A stretch of DNA of 64,000 nt from Deinococcus actinosclerus (GTDB taxonomy: Bacteria; Deinococcota; Deinococci; Deinococcales; Deinococcaceae): NCBI RefSeq assembly GCF_001507665.1, contig NZ_CP013910.1, forward strand, positions 1,425,501-1,489,500, in the 5' to 3' direction. Position numbers and translations under genes: made by a program. Within the stretch, counting starts at the first letter, position 1; every line of letters begins with the position of its first letter. Shown in pieces: positions 10,306-21,984 of this stretch. The notes under the pieces were generated by a model. That model saw nothing but the letters and a program-made list of their open reading frames with translations. It was not told the origin of the DNA and ran no database searches.

Positions 10306-12339
10306 TCAGTCGCCCAGCACCGTCAGGCCCAGCAGGGCGGGGTTGGCGTTGCCGCCCGCGCTCACCAGGGTCACCGAGCGGATGACCTGATCGGGCCTGG
10401 GATTCACCCATTCGAGGACGGGCACGGCGACGTTCAGGCCCTCGCCGGTCACGCCGTTCCAGCCTGGGGCGGGGATCATGCTGGTGGGCGCGGTGTCGGT
10501 CCAGGCGCGGATGTGCCGCCCGTACTCCAGCGGCTGCGTGACGCGGCTGCCGTCGGCGTACTCGATCTCGTACTGACCGACCTTCTCGCGGTTGGTCGCG
10601 GCGGGCCAGCCGGTGACGTGCAGGAACGCCAGGGCGCGGGCCTTGCGGTTCAGGTCCACCGTGGCGCGCTCGGGCAGGGCCTTGACGCTGGCGCGGCTGC
10701 CGCGCGGCATCACGGCGCCCCGGACGTCGAACAGGTACGCGCCCAGGCGCTGCACGCCGCCCCTGAGGTTCCGCAGGTCGATGTCCCGGCCCTTGCCGAT
10801 CCAGCCGCTGCCGTCCTCGTCCGCCAGGGCGCGCGTGACGACGGGGGAGAGGTCCACCGTGGCGCCGCTCTCGGCGCGGTAGGGGGTGGGCTGGTAGAGG
10901 TCGCGGTAGCGGAGTTCGGCGTCCTTCACGGGCGGCGCGGCCGGGTTCCAGAAGGCGCCCGCCGCGCGCACGAACGGCGTGCCCTGGTCGGCGTTCCCGT
11001 CCCAGATGCTGGGGTTCCCGAAGTATCCCGTCCAGCGGGTCTGGATCATGCCCTGCGCGCCGATCCTCGCGGCAGCCTGCGCGTGGCCTTCGGCGTTGCC
11101 CGGGTCGGACCAGCTGGCCCCGAAGGTCGGGAAGCCCAGTTTCTGGATGGTGTCCAGCATGCCGAAGCTGTTCCCCGGCGCGTAGTTCCAGTACGCCACC
11201 TGCAGGTCCTTCGGCAGGCGGGCGGGCAGCGTGCCGATCACCGCGTCGGCGAAGGCGGTGTCGTGCCAGATCATGCTGCCTACGCCCAGTCCCTTGAGGT
11301 AATCGTGGAGTTTCACCACGTCGTTCACGAACAGCGTCTCAAAGCCCACCGCCTTCCCGTTCTCGCGGGCGGGGAAGCGGTCGCGGTTGCGGACCTCGTC
11401 GTGCCCCAGGTGAATGACCTTCGGCCCGAAGACCTCCACCGCCTCCTTCAGGACAGGCAGGATCACGCGGTCGTACGTGGCGGGGTTGAGGGTGTCGTAC
11501 GCCCAGAGGTTCTGGCTGTCCGGGTCCTGCCGCAGGTCGAGGTTCTTCCCGCCGTAGAACATCCAGCCCACGTGCGACAGCGTCTCGATCAGGGGGATGA
11601 CCTCCAGGCCGTAGCTGCGGGCCAGTTCCGCCACGCGTTTCGCCTCGGCCTTGCTGGCCCCGCCGGGGTGCGCGAAGCCCCCCGCCTTGGCCGTGTCCCA
11701 CTGCACGTAGTTGCTCATGACGAGCACCGCGTTGTACTTCAGGGCGGCCAGCATGGGAATCAGGGCGTCGTTCACGCCCCTGCTGTACTGGTCGAGGTAG
11801 ATCATCGCCACGCGCTGGCGCAGGGCGGGCGCGTCGGTGATGCGGGCGTAGCGCAGTCCGGCGGGCGTCAGGAGCTGCCGCAGCGTCTGCGCGCCCAGGT
11901 ACGCGCCGCGCGCGTCCGCGCCCACCACGAACGCCCCGCCGTCGTCCACCCACAGCGCGTAGGCTTCCGCGCCGCCCGGCGTCAGGCCCGCCGCCTTCGC
12001 GCGGGCGGCCAGCTCGGCGTCGGCCAACGTGCCGATCACGATGCCCCTGGCCCCGGCTGCGGCGTCGCCGAGTGTCAGGCCCAGTCGCGTCTGCCACTCG
12101 GCGCGCAGGTCACGCGCGGCCCAGCCCAGCTCCGGTGCGCTGCCCACCACGCGCACACCCAGCCCGCTCAGGGGCAGCGTGCCGTTCGGGAAGGTGGCCG
12201 CCTTCGGCTGCGGGACGAGCGCCGCGAAGGGCGTCTGCACGCGCGCCTCCGCCGCCGGGGTGAGGGTCACGGGCGTCGCCGCCGCGCCCAGGCTCAGGCT
12301 GATCATCAGGGCCCCCAGGCCCATCATTCGCTGCTTCAT
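10306..12339 (-). CDS. Secreted family GH20 glycoside hydrolase (beta-N-acetylhexosaminidase type)
   Basis: This 677-residue exported enzyme has a signal peptide to about residue 21, a zincin-like GH20b domain (about 40-165), the GH20 TIM barrel (about 170-480) and a C-terminal beta-sandwich-like region (about 520-677). The catalytic Asp-Glu pair lies in H-L-G-H-D-E-V (Asp314-Glu315), where Glu is the acid and Asp orients the substrate acetamido group. Such enzymes release terminal GlcNAc or GalNAc from chitooligosaccharides, glycans or cell-wall fragments. It is the last gene of an operon with the sugar-binding protein and nanE. ATG 12339 has GGAGGA upstream. Confidence 0.9.
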   Translation of the reverse strand: MKQRMMGLGALMISLSLGAAATPVTLTPAAEARVQTPFAALVPQPKAATFPNGTLPLSGLGVRVVGSAPELGWAARDLRAEWQTRLGLTLGDAAAGARGIVIGTLADAELAARAKAAGLTPGGAEAYALWVDDGGAFVVGADARGAYLGAQTLRQLLTPAGLRYARITDAPALRQRVAMIYLDQYSRGVNDALIPMLAALKYNAVLVMSNYVQWDTAKAGGFAHPGGASKAEAKRVAELARSYGLEVIPLIETLSHVGWMFYGGKNLDLRQDPDSQNLWAYDTLNPATYDRVILPVLKEAVEVFGPKVIHLGHDEVRNRDRFPARENGKAVGFETLFVNDVVKLHDYLKGLGVGSMIWHDTAFADAVIGTLPARLPKDLQVAYWNYAPGNSFGMLDTIQKLGFPTFGASWSDPGNAEGHAQAAARIGAQGMIQTRWTGYFGNPSIWDGNADQGTPFVRAAGAFWNPAAPPVKDAELRYRDLYQPTPYRAESGATVDLSPVVTRALADEDGSGWIGKGRDIDLRNLRGGVQRLGAYLFDVRGAVMPRGSRASVKALPERATVDLNRKARALAFLHVTGWPAATNREKVGQYEIEYADGSRVTQPLEYGRHIRAWTDTAPTSMIPAPGWNGVTGEGLNVAVPVLEWVNPRPDQVIRSVTLVSAGGNANPALLGLTVLGD

Positions 12340-12358
12340 GTGTCCTCCGACAGGGCAA

Positions 12359-12392
12359 GGAGGCGGGCGCCACCAGTCCGCGCGCCGCCTCC
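12359..12392 (-). terminator. Intercistronic hairpin between the binding protein and GH20 genes
   Basis: Perfect 8-bp arms (ggaggcgg / ccgcctcc) with further pairing inside, no T run. Such hairpins after binding-protein genes commonly reduce read-through or protect upstream mRNA, which would raise binding protein over hydrolase. Confidence 0.5.
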
Positions 12393-12409
12393 CGCTCCCT
12401 GCACCTCGA

Positions 12410-13648
<1,239 letters not shown>

Positions 13649-13726
13649 GCTTGAACTCCTGGGGTGAGGGACGCCGGGCGGCGCTGGGAGGACTCCGGCG
13701 GGGGAACTTGAGAAGGATGTGCGCCG

Positions 13727-13732
13727 AATGTA
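13727..13732 (-). promoter_or_regulatory. Candidate -10 element for the sugar-binding protein
   Basis: TACATT on the minus strand about 79 nt before ATG 13648, in a locally A/T-richer stretch. Would give the binding protein its own leadered transcript besides read-through from nanE. Confidence 0.35.
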
Positions 13733-13787
13733 GCGGTTTTCGGCTCCCCACGTCTGAGAACCTGAGCGACCCGCTCTCACCCCACGG

Positions 13788-14474
13788 TCAGCTTGCCGGG
13801 TCAGTGGCCGTCCCGAGCGCCTGCGAGAACCAGCGCGTCACGTGATCCGGCCGCGTGATCGCGCTGCCCACCACCACCGCGTGCGCGCCGCTCGCCAGCG
13901 CCTGCGCGGCCAGCTCCGGGGTGTTCAGGCGACCCTCCGCGATGAACGGCCGCCCCGCCCCGGCCAGCGCCCGCATCAGCTCGAAATCCGGCTCGAGCTG
14001 CTGCGGACTGTGCGGCGTATACCCGCTCATGGTCGTGCCCACGATGTCGGCACCCGCCGCGTAGGCCGCGCGGGCCTCGGCCAGCGTGCTCACGTCCGCC
14101 ATCGCCAGCGCCCCGCAGGCGTGCGCCTCGGCGATCAGCTCCGCCACCGCGTAGGGGCGGGGCAGGTCCGTCCCGTCGAACGCCACGACGTCCGCCCCCG
14201 CCTGGGCCACCGCCCGCACCTCCTGCGGTGTCGCCGTGATGTACACCGGCGAGCCCGGCTGCGCCTGCTTCGTCAGGCCGATGACCGGCACGTCCGTCAG
14301 CGCCCGCACCGCCCGGATATCCTCCGGGCTGCGCAGCCGCAGGCCGCGCGCGCCGCCCAGCAGCGCCGCGCGGCTCATGGCCGCGATGATCCCCGTCTCC
14401 CGCATGGGACTGCCCTCGTCGGCCTGCACGCTCACGATCAGGGCGCCCCGCAGGCGCGATAGCACGTCATTCAC
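13788..14474 (-). CDS. nanE: N-acylglucosamine-6-phosphate 2-epimerase NanE
   Basis: A 228-residue TIM-barrel enzyme converting ManNAc-6-P to GlcNAc-6-P in amino-sugar and sialic acid catabolism. Diagnostic stretches: L-I-V-S-V-Q-A near the N-terminus, [29 protein letters not shown] and the phosphate-binding end [14 protein letters not shown] 14474 gives the family length and has TACCCT 7 nt upstream with no ribosome site. First gene of the nanE / binding protein / GH20 unit and divergent from nagZ, so the two halves probably process the same amino sugars. Confidence 0.93.
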   Translation of the reverse strand: MNDVLSRLRGALIVSVQADEGSPMRETGIIAAMSRAALLGGARGLRLRSPEDIRAVRALTDVPVIGLTKQAQPGSPVYITATPQEVRAVAQAGADVVAFDGTDLPRPYAVAELIAEAHACGALAMADVSTLAEARAAYAAGADIVGTTMSGYTPHSPQQLEPDFELMRALAGAGRPFIAEGRLNTPELAAQALASGAHAVVVGSAITRPDHVTRWFSQALGTATDPAS

Positions 14475-14481
14475 GCCGCCC

Positions 14482-14487
14482 AGGGTA
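14482..14487 (-). promoter_or_regulatory. Probable -10 element of nanE
   Basis: TACCCT on the minus strand, 7 nt before GTG 14474. The divergent nagZ has the identical hexamer at the identical spacing. Confidence 0.5.
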
Positions 14488-14548
14488 GCGGACCGGCGCG
14501 GCGAACTGGTGCACGCCACCTCCGGCGGCGCCGCCGGTCGCGCTGGCG

Positions 14549-14554
14549 TACCCT
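14549..14554 (+). promoter_or_regulatory. Probable -10 element of nagZ
   Basis: TACCCT, 7 nt before GTG 14562, mirroring nanE. Confidence 0.5.
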
Positions 14555-14561
14555 GGACGGC

Positions 14562-16040
<1,479 letters not shown>

Positions 16041-16050
16041 GCCGCACGGG

Positions 16051-16821
16051 TCAGAACGCCTCGAACTGGACGGAGTCCACGAGCATGTACACCGTGCCCG
16101 TCGTGGCCAGGCCGCCCCACCCGGCGCTGTTCGTGGGCCACACGTTGAGCATGATGTGCGCGGGCTGCTGCGGCACGTCCTTGGTGGTCTCCCAGACCCT
16201 GACGCCGTTCAGGAAGTAGGTGATGCGGTCGGGGCGCCACTCGTAGGTCAGGGTCTGGAAGGTCTGCCCGAAATTCACGCCGGTCGGCAGCGCGCCGGCG
16301 TCCTTGCTGCTCAGCGTGTTCCACACGGCGGCGTTCAGGGTCCTGGGGCGGTTGCCCTCGATTTCCAGGTCGATCTCGGTGGCGCTGTTGTCCACGTAGC
16401 TGAACGCCCCGCTGACGTTGCCGCTGAGCACCTTGCCGCTCCTGCTGGGGCTGGCGCTGGTGCTCGCCGCGCGGAACCGGTAGGTGTAGCGGCCGAACCC
16501 GAAGGTCTGGGCGCTCTTCACCTCGGCGGCGCGGGCGCACAGGCCGGCCGCGCAGGTCTGCACGTTCAGGGTGAGCAGCAGGTGGCCGCCCCTTACGCTG
16601 ACCAGGGCCGGGTCGAAGGTGCCGGTCAGGCCGGGCTGCTGCCAGAAGCCACCCCAGCTGGACTTGATCCAGCGCGCGCCGTCGAGCGTGTCGAAGGTCT
16701 CGCTCCAGGTGACGCTGGCAGGGTTCAGGGTGACGCCGGTGGCCTCGGGTCTGGAGAGCCCGCTGCAGGCGACGAGGCTCAGGCCGAGCAGGGCGGTGCA
16801 GACGGTTCGTGCGGTGATCAT
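16051..16821 (-). CDS. Family GH16 glycoside hydrolase, lipoprotein
   Basis: A 256-residue predicted lipoprotein: hydrophobic leader with lipobox L-V-A-C (Cys19), then a GH16 beta-jelly-roll. The catalytic E-x-D-x-E motif is E-I-D-L-E at residues 149-153 (nucleophile and acid/base Glu flanking the helper Asp). The conserved Y-T-Y-R-F-R strand and the Y-E-W-x-P-D-x-I-x-Y-F-L-N-G block follow the family order. GH16 enzymes cleave beta-1,3/1,4-glucans, galactans or xyloglucan; the target is not clear here. The C-terminal V-D-S-V-Q-F-E closes the fold. ATG 16821 has a GGGAGA-type site. Confidence 0.85.
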   Translation of the reverse strand: MITARTVCTALLGLSLVACSGLSRPEATGVTLNPASVTWSETFDTLDGARWIKSSWGGFWQQPGLTGTFDPALVSVRGGHLLLTLNVQTCAAGLCARAAEVKSAQTFGFGRYTYRFRAASTSASPSRSGKVLSGNVSGAFSYVDNSATEIDLEIEGNRPRTLNAAVWNTLSSKDAGALPTGVNFGQTFQTLTYEWRPDRITYFLNGVRVWETTKDVPQQPAHIMLNVWPTNSAGWGGLATTGTVYMLVDSVQFEAF

Positions 16822-16900
16822 GGTGGTTCTCCCTCTGGTGGCCCGGCGGACCCAGGGGGTTCCGTGGCTTTGCGTCCCCGTCTTGCGGCGGGTTTGCCCT

Positions 16901-16916
16901 GAGCATCGGGATGCTC
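16901..16916. promoter_or_regulatory. Interrupted palindrome upstream of the GH16 gene
   Basis: gagcat-N4-atgctc (7-bp arms if the loop is taken as gg). About 80 nt before the GH16 start; could be an operator or a small hairpin in the leader. Regulator unknown. Confidence 0.3.
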
Positions 16917-17037
16917 GACTGCACTGTGAGTTTCTCCTGAATTCTCCTTCAAACGTCTTACATGAATGCCGCTGCGGGCTGGACAGGACAGTCTGCACAC
17001 CTGTCCTGGGGTGCGCCGCCCAAGGAACAGGGGCGGA

Positions 17038-17940
17038 TCAGCGGCGCGTGCGGACGCAGCGGCGGAACGCGTCCAGTGCCGCCTGGCTGGTCGTCAGGCG
17101 CCAGTCCACCCGGCCGTCTTTGAGGTGAAACCAGAAGGCCCGGCGGATCTGCCCGAAGCCCGGCAGCGCGGCGCACATCTCGCGGATCCAGGCGGCCTTG
17201 CTGCCCCCCTGCTCCACGCTCGCCAGTTCGCCCAGCTGCACGGGTTTGGTGCCCGCCACGCGCTTGAGTTCACGGTACGACGGGGCGAAGGTGTCCCGGA
17301 AACTCAGCCAGCGGTTCCAGGGGTTGGTGCTGCCCCAGTTGTAGCCGTCCAGGCCGACCTCGTGCACCCACTCGCCGCCCGGGTACAGCGCGCGGTACGA
17401 GCTGGGCATGCCGGGGTAGAGGATGTTGGGCGTCCAGACCCAGCGGACCGGGGCCCCCTCGGCGCGGAAGACGTTCACGATCCGCCGCCAGGCGCGCACG
17501 AAATCGGCCGGGGTGTTGCGGGCGGAGAGCTGGTACGCGCCCCAGTTGCCGTTCATCTCGGGCGCGAACGTGATCCGCAGGGGCACGCCTTCACGGCGGA
17601 CATCGCGGGCGAACTGCCGCAGGTACGCGTCGTGCCGCCCGGCGGCAATCTCCCGGTACGGCACGCCGCGCACGCCGGCCGACGTGCGCGTCCGGGGCTG
17701 CCAGGACAGCTCCAGTTCGCGGTTCAGGCCGGTCAGGGTGCGGGCGTAGGCGCGGTTGTAGGGGGCGTCCCAGTCCTGAAACCAGCGGATGGCCCGGAAG
17801 GTGCAGCCCGCCTTGCGTTCCACGGCCTGCAACACGGCGGGGCTGTCCACGGTGAGCCCGAAGATCCCGCAGCTGGCCGCGCTGGCGTGGGAGCCGCTCC
17901 AGAGACTGCCCAGGAGGACGGTCAGCAGCAGGCGTCTCAT
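17038..17940 (-). CDS. Secreted family GH26-like glycoside hydrolase
   Basis: A 300-residue exported protein (signal peptide to about residue 22) with a GH26 barrel. The acid/base Glu is in F-A-P-E-M-N-G-N-W (Glu128), the strand W-V-W-T-P-N-I follows at 168-174, then V-G-L-D-G-Y-N-W-G (195-203) and the nucleophile Glu in Q-L-G-E-L-A-S (Glu238). In classical mannanases the first motif is H-E-M-N-G; here the residue before Glu is Pro, as in many bacterial endoglucanase-H-like relatives. Likely an endo-acting mannanase or mixed-linkage glucanase on exported polysaccharide. ATG 17940 is set by the signal peptide. Divergent from the GT2 gene. Confidence 0.8.
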   Translation of the reverse strand: MRRLLLTVLLGSLWSGSHASAASCGIFGLTVDSPAVLQAVERKAGCTFRAIRWFQDWDAPYNRAYARTLTGLNRELELSWQPRTRTSAGVRGVPYREIAAGRHDAYLRQFARDVRREGVPLRITFAPEMNGNWGAYQLSARNTPADFVRAWRRIVNVFRAEGAPVRWVWTPNILYPGMPSSYRALYPGGEWVHEVGLDGYNWGSTNPWNRWLSFRDTFAPSYRELKRVAGTKPVQLGELASVEQGGSKAAWIREMCAALPGFGQIRRAFWFHLKDGRVDWRLTTSQAALDAFRRCVRTRR

Positions 17941-18286
17941 GGGCGGCGCACTCGCCGGGGCGCCGGACCGGGGGGGACAGGGGTGGACGGGCACTGGGGA
18001 GTCGACATGCTGGCTGGATGATGGCAGCGTTCCGGCCGGCGCGCTGCGGTGCCCCCGGTCCGGCCCCCCTTCCCTGTAGAACAGCTAAACGTTAAACGAC
18101 TGCGCGATAGAGCAGTTGTTCACAGTGCGTCAGCGTATGACGCCTAGCCTGTGACGGACAGGGCGCGCCCGGATGACTCCATCCTACGCCCCTGCATGCC
18201 GGGAGGCGCCGATTCCCGTTTTTGATCCGGTCACCTTACGGAACGGGAGGAGCCAGTGGTGAGACCGCCCCGACGGAGGCCTCACC
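17941..18286. other. Long divergent intergenic region between GH26 and GT2 genes
   Basis: The longest gene-free stretch (346 bp). It has an A/T-richer core (about 18075-18140) with aaacg repeats (18087-18098), an inverted repeat actgc-N8-gcagt (18099-18116) and gcgtca-N5-tgacgc (18127-18143). The last 50 bp carry the GT2 ribosome site GGAGG (18274-18278). No ORF or RNA gene is evident; this probably holds both divergent promoters and one or more operators. Confidence 0.5.
18127..18143. promoter_or_regulatory. Inverted repeat, candidate operator
   Basis: gcgtca-N5-tgacgc, a 17-bp perfect dyad centred 151 bp before the GT2 start. Size and symmetry fit a dimeric helix-turn-helix regulator; no regulator gene is adjacent. 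Confidence 0.35.
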
Positions 18287-19561
18287 ATGTCCAATCCAGT
18301 CTTCCTGCCGTCCACCCTGCTCGGGTGGGTGCTGCTCATCGTCGTCAGCCTGCTCCTCGTCAAGGCCGTCCTCACCGTCACCCTGGCACTGGCGCACGCC
18401 CGCACCCAGCGCCGCCGCGCCCGGCGCCTCGACCGCCTCCCGGTGCCCGGGGCCAGTGTCATGATCGCCGCCTACAACGAGGAGGTCGGCATCGCCGACA
18501 CCCTGCGCTCCGTGCTGGGGCAGCGCGGCCTGGAGGTGCAGGTCATCGTGGTGGACGACGGCTCGACCGACCGCACCGCCCAGATCGCCGCCGAATTCGC
18601 CGCGCAGGACCCCCGCGTGCTCGTGCTGCGTCAACCCAACGGCGGGAAGGTCAGCGCCCTGAACCTCGCGGCCGATCACCTGCGCCACCCGGTGGCGGTC
18701 AGCGTGGACGCCGACTCGGCCCTGGCCCCCGGCACCCTGGCGGCGCTGGCCCGGCACTTCCACGACCCGCAGGTGGGCGCCGTGGCCGGCGACGTGCGCG
18801 TCGCGGGTCCGGTCACGTCCCTCACGCAGATGCAGAACCTCGAATACAGCGTCGGGCAGCAGATGGAAAAGCGCGCCCAGGACATGCTGGGCGCCGTGAG
18901 TGTCGTGCCGGGCGCCGCCGGGGCGTTCCGCAGCGAGCTGATCCGGCGCCTGCGCTACAGCCACGACACCATCACCGAGGACATGGATCTGACCGTCGCC
19001 ATCGCCGCCGCCGGGTACGACGTGCGCTTCGAGCCGGCCGCCCTGAGCTTCACGGAACCCCCGGTCGACCTGCGCAACCTGTGGCGCCAGCGTCTGCGCT
19101 GGATGTACGGCAGCTTCCAGGTGATGGGCAAGTACCGCCACCTGCTCCTGAGCCGCCAGGGCGGCCGCCTGGGCTGGCTGACCCTGCCTTACGTGCTCCT
19201 CTACGGCCTGACCCTGGGCGGCGCGGGCCCGCTGTTCGACGTGGCAGCCCTCGCGCTCCTGACGCACCACGCCGCTGACGCGCTGCGGCCCCTGCTGCTG
19301 AACCTCGGGACGGAGGTGGCCGTGGCCGCCGCCGCGCTGCTCCTCGGGCGGCAGTCCCTGCGGCCCCTGCTGATCACGCCCACGCAGCGCCTGTTCCTGC
19401 GGCCCTTCGTGTCGCTGGTCCTGGTGATGACCTGCGTGACCTTCCTGCGCCGCCGCAACGTGCAGTGGAACAAGCTGCCCCGCGTGGGCCTGCACCTGCC
19501 CGGCGCCCCCCGCCCCGGCGCCCAGCGGCAGTCCGGCCGCGCGCCCCAGGCGGGTGACTGA
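18287..19561 (+). CDS. Processive family 2 glycosyltransferase (PgaC/IcaA/NodC-like), membrane
   Basis: A 424-residue polysaccharide synthase. An N-terminal membrane helix (residues 10-35) precedes the GT-A domain: V-V-D-D-G-S (88-93) binds UDP-sugar, the D-A-D metal site is near 137, then the acceptor-base E-D-M-D near 233 and Q-R-L-R-W near 268, the Q-x-x-R-W motif of processive enzymes. Hydrophobic helices follow at about 300-390. Homologues polymerise beta-1,6-GlcNAc, chitin or hyaluronan. With GH20 and GH26 hydrolases nearby it could build an extracellular amino-sugar polymer. ATG 18287 has GGAGG upstream. Overlaps the next gene by 1 nt (TGATG). Confidence 0.85.
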   Translation: MSNPVFLPSTLLGWVLLIVVSLLLVKAVLTVTLALAHARTQRRRARRLDRLPVPGASVMIAAYNEEVGIADTLRSVLGQRGLEVQVIVVDDGSTDRTAQIAAEFAAQDPRVLVLRQPNGGKVSALNLAADHLRHPVAVSVDADSALAPGTLAALARHFHDPQVGAVAGDVRVAGPVTSLTQMQNLEYSVGQQMEKRAQDMLGAVSVVPGAAGAFRSELIRRLRYSHDTITEDMDLTVAIAAAGYDVRFEPAALSFTEPPVDLRNLWRQRLRWMYGSFQVMGKYRHLLLSRQGGRLGWLTLPYVLLYGLTLGGAGPLFDVAALALLTHHAADALRPLLLNLGTEVAVAAAALLLGRQSLRPLLITPTQRLFLRPFVSLVLVMTCVTFLRRRNVQWNKLPRVGLHLPGAPRPGAQRQSGRAPQAGD

Positions 19562-20043
19562 TGCGCCGCGCGCTGTGGGCCCTGCTGGGCGGCGGCGTGC
19601 TCGCGTCCGCCGTGCCCGCTGCGCCCGCGCCGGAGGTCCTCGCCCAGCGTACCGTCACGCAGGCGGCCCGCACCCTCGCCGGGCAGGCGGCGGGAGAGGT
19701 CCACGCCACCGTGCAGCTCGTCCGGCAGGGGGACGTCCTGCAGGCCCGCGCCAGCCTGACGGGGACCCTGACCGGGCCCGCCGTGGCCAACGGCACCCTG
19801 CGCCTCGTGGACGGGGACGGCCAGGAACTGACCCGCAGCAACCCGCGTCAGCTCGCCCCGCTGCGCGCCGGGCAGCCGGCTGAACTCGTCACCCCGACCA
19901 CCAGGGCCACCGGCGAGGCGCCGTGTGTGGAGGCTCAGCTCACCGTCTGGAGTGGGGCCCAGGCACCCGGACAGGACGCGGCGGCTCCGCGTGGGCCGGA
20001 GCTTCGCCCCACGGTGTTCGCGCTGCGCCTCTGTCCGCCCTGA
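19561..20043 (+). CDS. Secreted protein co-transcribed with the GT2 gene
   Basis: A 160-residue protein with a signal peptide (cleavage likely after A-V-P-A-A-P-A, about residue 23). The mature part has a beta-sandwich-like pattern (H-A-T-V-Q-L-V-R-Q-G-D-V-L-Q-A-R; G-T-L-R-L-V-D-G-D-G-Q-E-L) and two Cys (A-P-C-V-E and final R-L-C-P-P). No family recognised. Its ATG overlaps the GT2 stop, so translation is coupled; a role in polymer export or modification is inferred from that alone. Confidence 0.6.
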   Translation: MRRALWALLGGGVLASAVPAAPAPEVLAQRTVTQAARTLAGQAAGEVHATVQLVRQGDVLQARASLTGTLTGPAVANGTLRLVDGDGQELTRSNPRQLAPLRAGQPAELVTPTTRATGEAPCVEAQLTVWSGAQAPGQDAAAPRGPELRPTVFALRLCPP

Positions 20044-20157
20044 GCGCCTGTCGGCCCCAGGTGGTCCGGCCCGGGCGACGGGGCCCGGCACCGGTGGCCC
20101 GCGCGAGGCCGGCGCTGAGCCTCCCCTCAGGCCGACCCATTCACGTCCGGGTGAGCT

Positions 20158-21027
20158 TCAGCGCTCCCAGGGCCACGCGCCCGGCGCGGCGGCCACACCC
20201 AGGGCGCGCGGGCCGACGTGGACACTCAGGACCGGGTTCACACCGGTCCGGTCGGCCCACACGATCGGGTGACGCGCCGCGAGCTGAGAGAGGGCCGCGT
20301 CGGCGTCCTCGGGATGATCGCCGAACAGCAGGCCCACCCGCAGCGGCGTGCCTTCACCGAAACGGCGGGTGACCTGCTCGGTCAGCGCCTGGATCGCGCC
20401 CTTGTACGAGCGGGCGCGCGCGGCGTTCGTGTACGTCCCGGCCGCCTTGTCCACCATCACGACCGGTTTGAGGTTCAGCAGGCCGCCGACCGCCGCCTGC
20501 ACGCGCCCGATCCGGCCGCCCCGGCGCAGGTATTCCAGCGTCTCGATCGTGAAGTACAGTTCGGTCTCGGCGTGGACGGCGCGCAGCCACTCGCGGGCCT
20601 GCTCGGTACTCAGGCCGCGCTCGGCTGCCGTGACAGCGGCGTGCACCTGGAAGGCCATCGCGGCGCTGAGGGTACCGCTGTCGTGCAGCGTCACGCGCGG
20701 TGCTCCCGGCCCGGCCAGCAGCTGCCGCGCCTGATCGGCGGAGTTGTGGCTGCCGCTCAGGCCCGCGCTGGTCGTGACCGCCAGCACCTCGGCCGTGCCC
20801 GGGGTCTGCATGGCGCTCATCCAGTCCTGCGGGGTAGGCTGGGCGCTCGTGGGGTGGGTGGGGTTCGTCTGGAGCTGCCGGTACAGCTCCTCACGCGTGA
20901 TGTCGGTCATGCGGTAGGAGGTGCTGCCGAAGTTCACGGCGAAGGGCGCGACCGGCACGTCGTTGCGCAGGGTGGGGTAGACGTCCAGGCCGCCGTCGGT
21001 GACGACGCCGAAGGTAGGGGCGCTCAC
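20158..21027 (-). CDS. DegV family fatty-acid-binding protein
   Basis: A 289-residue protein of the DegV/FakB fold, which binds a fatty acid and presents it to a FakA kinase. Conserved parts: the opening V-V-T-D-G-G-L-D-V, the T-S-x-P-x-P-x-D-W region (T-S-A-Q-P-T-P), [13 protein letters not shown] around residue 85 (lipid carboxylate-binding Ser/Thr), Y-L-R-R-G-G-R-I-G near 165 and the L-L-N-L-K-P block. The usual V-T-D-S-x-x-D-L opening is V-T-D-G-G here. GTG 21027 overlaps the upstream dehydrogenase stop by 4 nt (GTGA), so the two are coupled. Confidence 0.88.
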   Translation of the reverse strand: MSAPTFGVVTDGGLDVYPTLRNDVPVAPFAVNFGSTSYRMTDITREELYRQLQTNPTHPTSAQPTPQDWMSAMQTPGTAEVLAVTTSAGLSGSHNSADQARQLLAGPGAPRVTLHDSGTLSAAMAFQVHAAVTAAERGLSTEQAREWLRAVHAETELYFTIETLEYLRRGGRIGRVQAAVGGLLNLKPVVMVDKAAGTYTNAARARSYKGAIQALTEQVTRRFGEGTPLRVGLLFGDHPEDADAALSQLAARHPIVWADRTGVNPVLSVHVGPRALGVAAAPGAWPWER

Positions 21028-21908
21028 CGCAGCTCCGTGCCGTTCATGGTCTCGATGAGTTTCAGGGCGGCGGTGTGGTCTTCCTGCGCGCCCACGGCGC
21101 GCTGCGCGCCGCGCAGCAGGGCCGCCACCTGCGCCAGTACCGGCGCGCTGCCCTGCACGCTCTGCGTGAGGTCCACGGCGATCCCGGCGTCCTTGGCGAG
21201 CAGGCCCAGCGCGAAGGTGGCGGGGAACTCGCGGGTCAGGACGCGCTGCGGGATCAGGTTCTCGCTGGCGTTGCTGCGGCCACTGCTGGCGTTGATGACG
21301 TCCAGCGCCGCGCCCAGGTTCACGCCCGCGCGGCCCAGCACGGCCAGTCCCTCGCCGGTGGCCCAGAGGGTCACGCCCAGCAGGGCGTTGTTCACGGCCT
21401 TCACCGCGAAGCCTGCGCCAGTGCCGCCCACGTGCACGACCTTGCCCGCGAAGGCCAGGTGGGGCCGCGCGGTCTCCAGCGCGGCGGCGTCGCCGCCCAC
21501 CATGACGGTCAGGCGGCCCTGCTGCGCGCCGACCGTGCCGCCGCTGACCGGGGCGTCCAGGAAGGTGACGCCGCGCGCGGCCAGCTCGGCGGCCTGCCGC
21601 GTGGCGGCGTCCGGGTGCCCGCTGGTGCAGTCCACCCAGGTCGCGCCGGAGCGCAGGTGGGGGCGCATCCGGCCCATGACCTCGTCCACCTCGGCGCTGG
21701 TGGGCAGGCAGGTGAAGATCACGTCGGCCGCCGCCACCTCTTCCAGCGTGGCGGCTTGCGTGCCGTGCGCGCGGGCGTGCGCCTCGGCCTTGGCCGCCGT
21801 GCGGTTCCAGACCAGGACGCGGTGTCCGTGCGCGCGGGCGTGGGGGGCGAGGTGCGCGGCCATCGGGTCACCCATGGCGCCCAGGCCCAGGAAGGCAAGA
21901 GTGGTCAT
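21024..21908 (-). CDS. NAD(P)-dependent beta-hydroxyacid dehydrogenase (3-hydroxyisobutyrate dehydrogenase family)
   Basis: A 294-residue oxidoreductase. The Rossmann motif [10 protein letters not shown] (about residues 8-17) gives the family signature; W-N-R-T near 37 suggests NADP preference because an Arg follows Asn. Substrate motif D-A-P-V-S-G-G-T is near 118 and the catalytic Lys lies in [11 protein letters not shown]. Substrates range over 3-hydroxyisobutyrate, tartronate semialdehyde and glyoxylate-type compounds. Start is ATG 21908 or the adjacent GTG 21911. A link to the isobutyryl-CoA mutase 18 kb away (valine pathway) is possible but not shown. Confidence 0.87.
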   Translation of the reverse strand: MTTLAFLGLGAMGDPMAAHLAPHARAHGHRVLVWNRTAAKAEAHARAHGTQAATLEEVAAADVIFTCLPTSAEVDEVMGRMRPHLRSGATWVDCTSGHPDAATRQAAELAARGVTFLDAPVSGGTVGAQQGRLTVMVGGDAAALETARPHLAFAGKVVHVGGTGAGFAVKAVNNALLGVTLWATGEGLAVLGRAGVNLGAALDVINASSGRSNASENLIPQRVLTREFPATFALGLLAKDAGIAVDLTQSVQGSAPVLAQVAALLRGAQRAVGAQEDHTAALKLIETMNGTELR

Positions 21909-21916
21909 CACCGTTC

Positions 21917-21922
21917 AGCGTA
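21917..21922 (-). promoter_or_regulatory. Probable -10 element of the hydroxyacid dehydrogenase gene
   Basis: TACGCT on the minus strand, 8 nt before ATG 21908 and 5 nt before GTG 21911. Confidence 0.4.
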
Positions 21923-21984
21923 GAGGGAACCGGGAGACGCACCGCGAAAACTGGACCCGGTGCAAAAACAGGCCGGGCCGCCGG

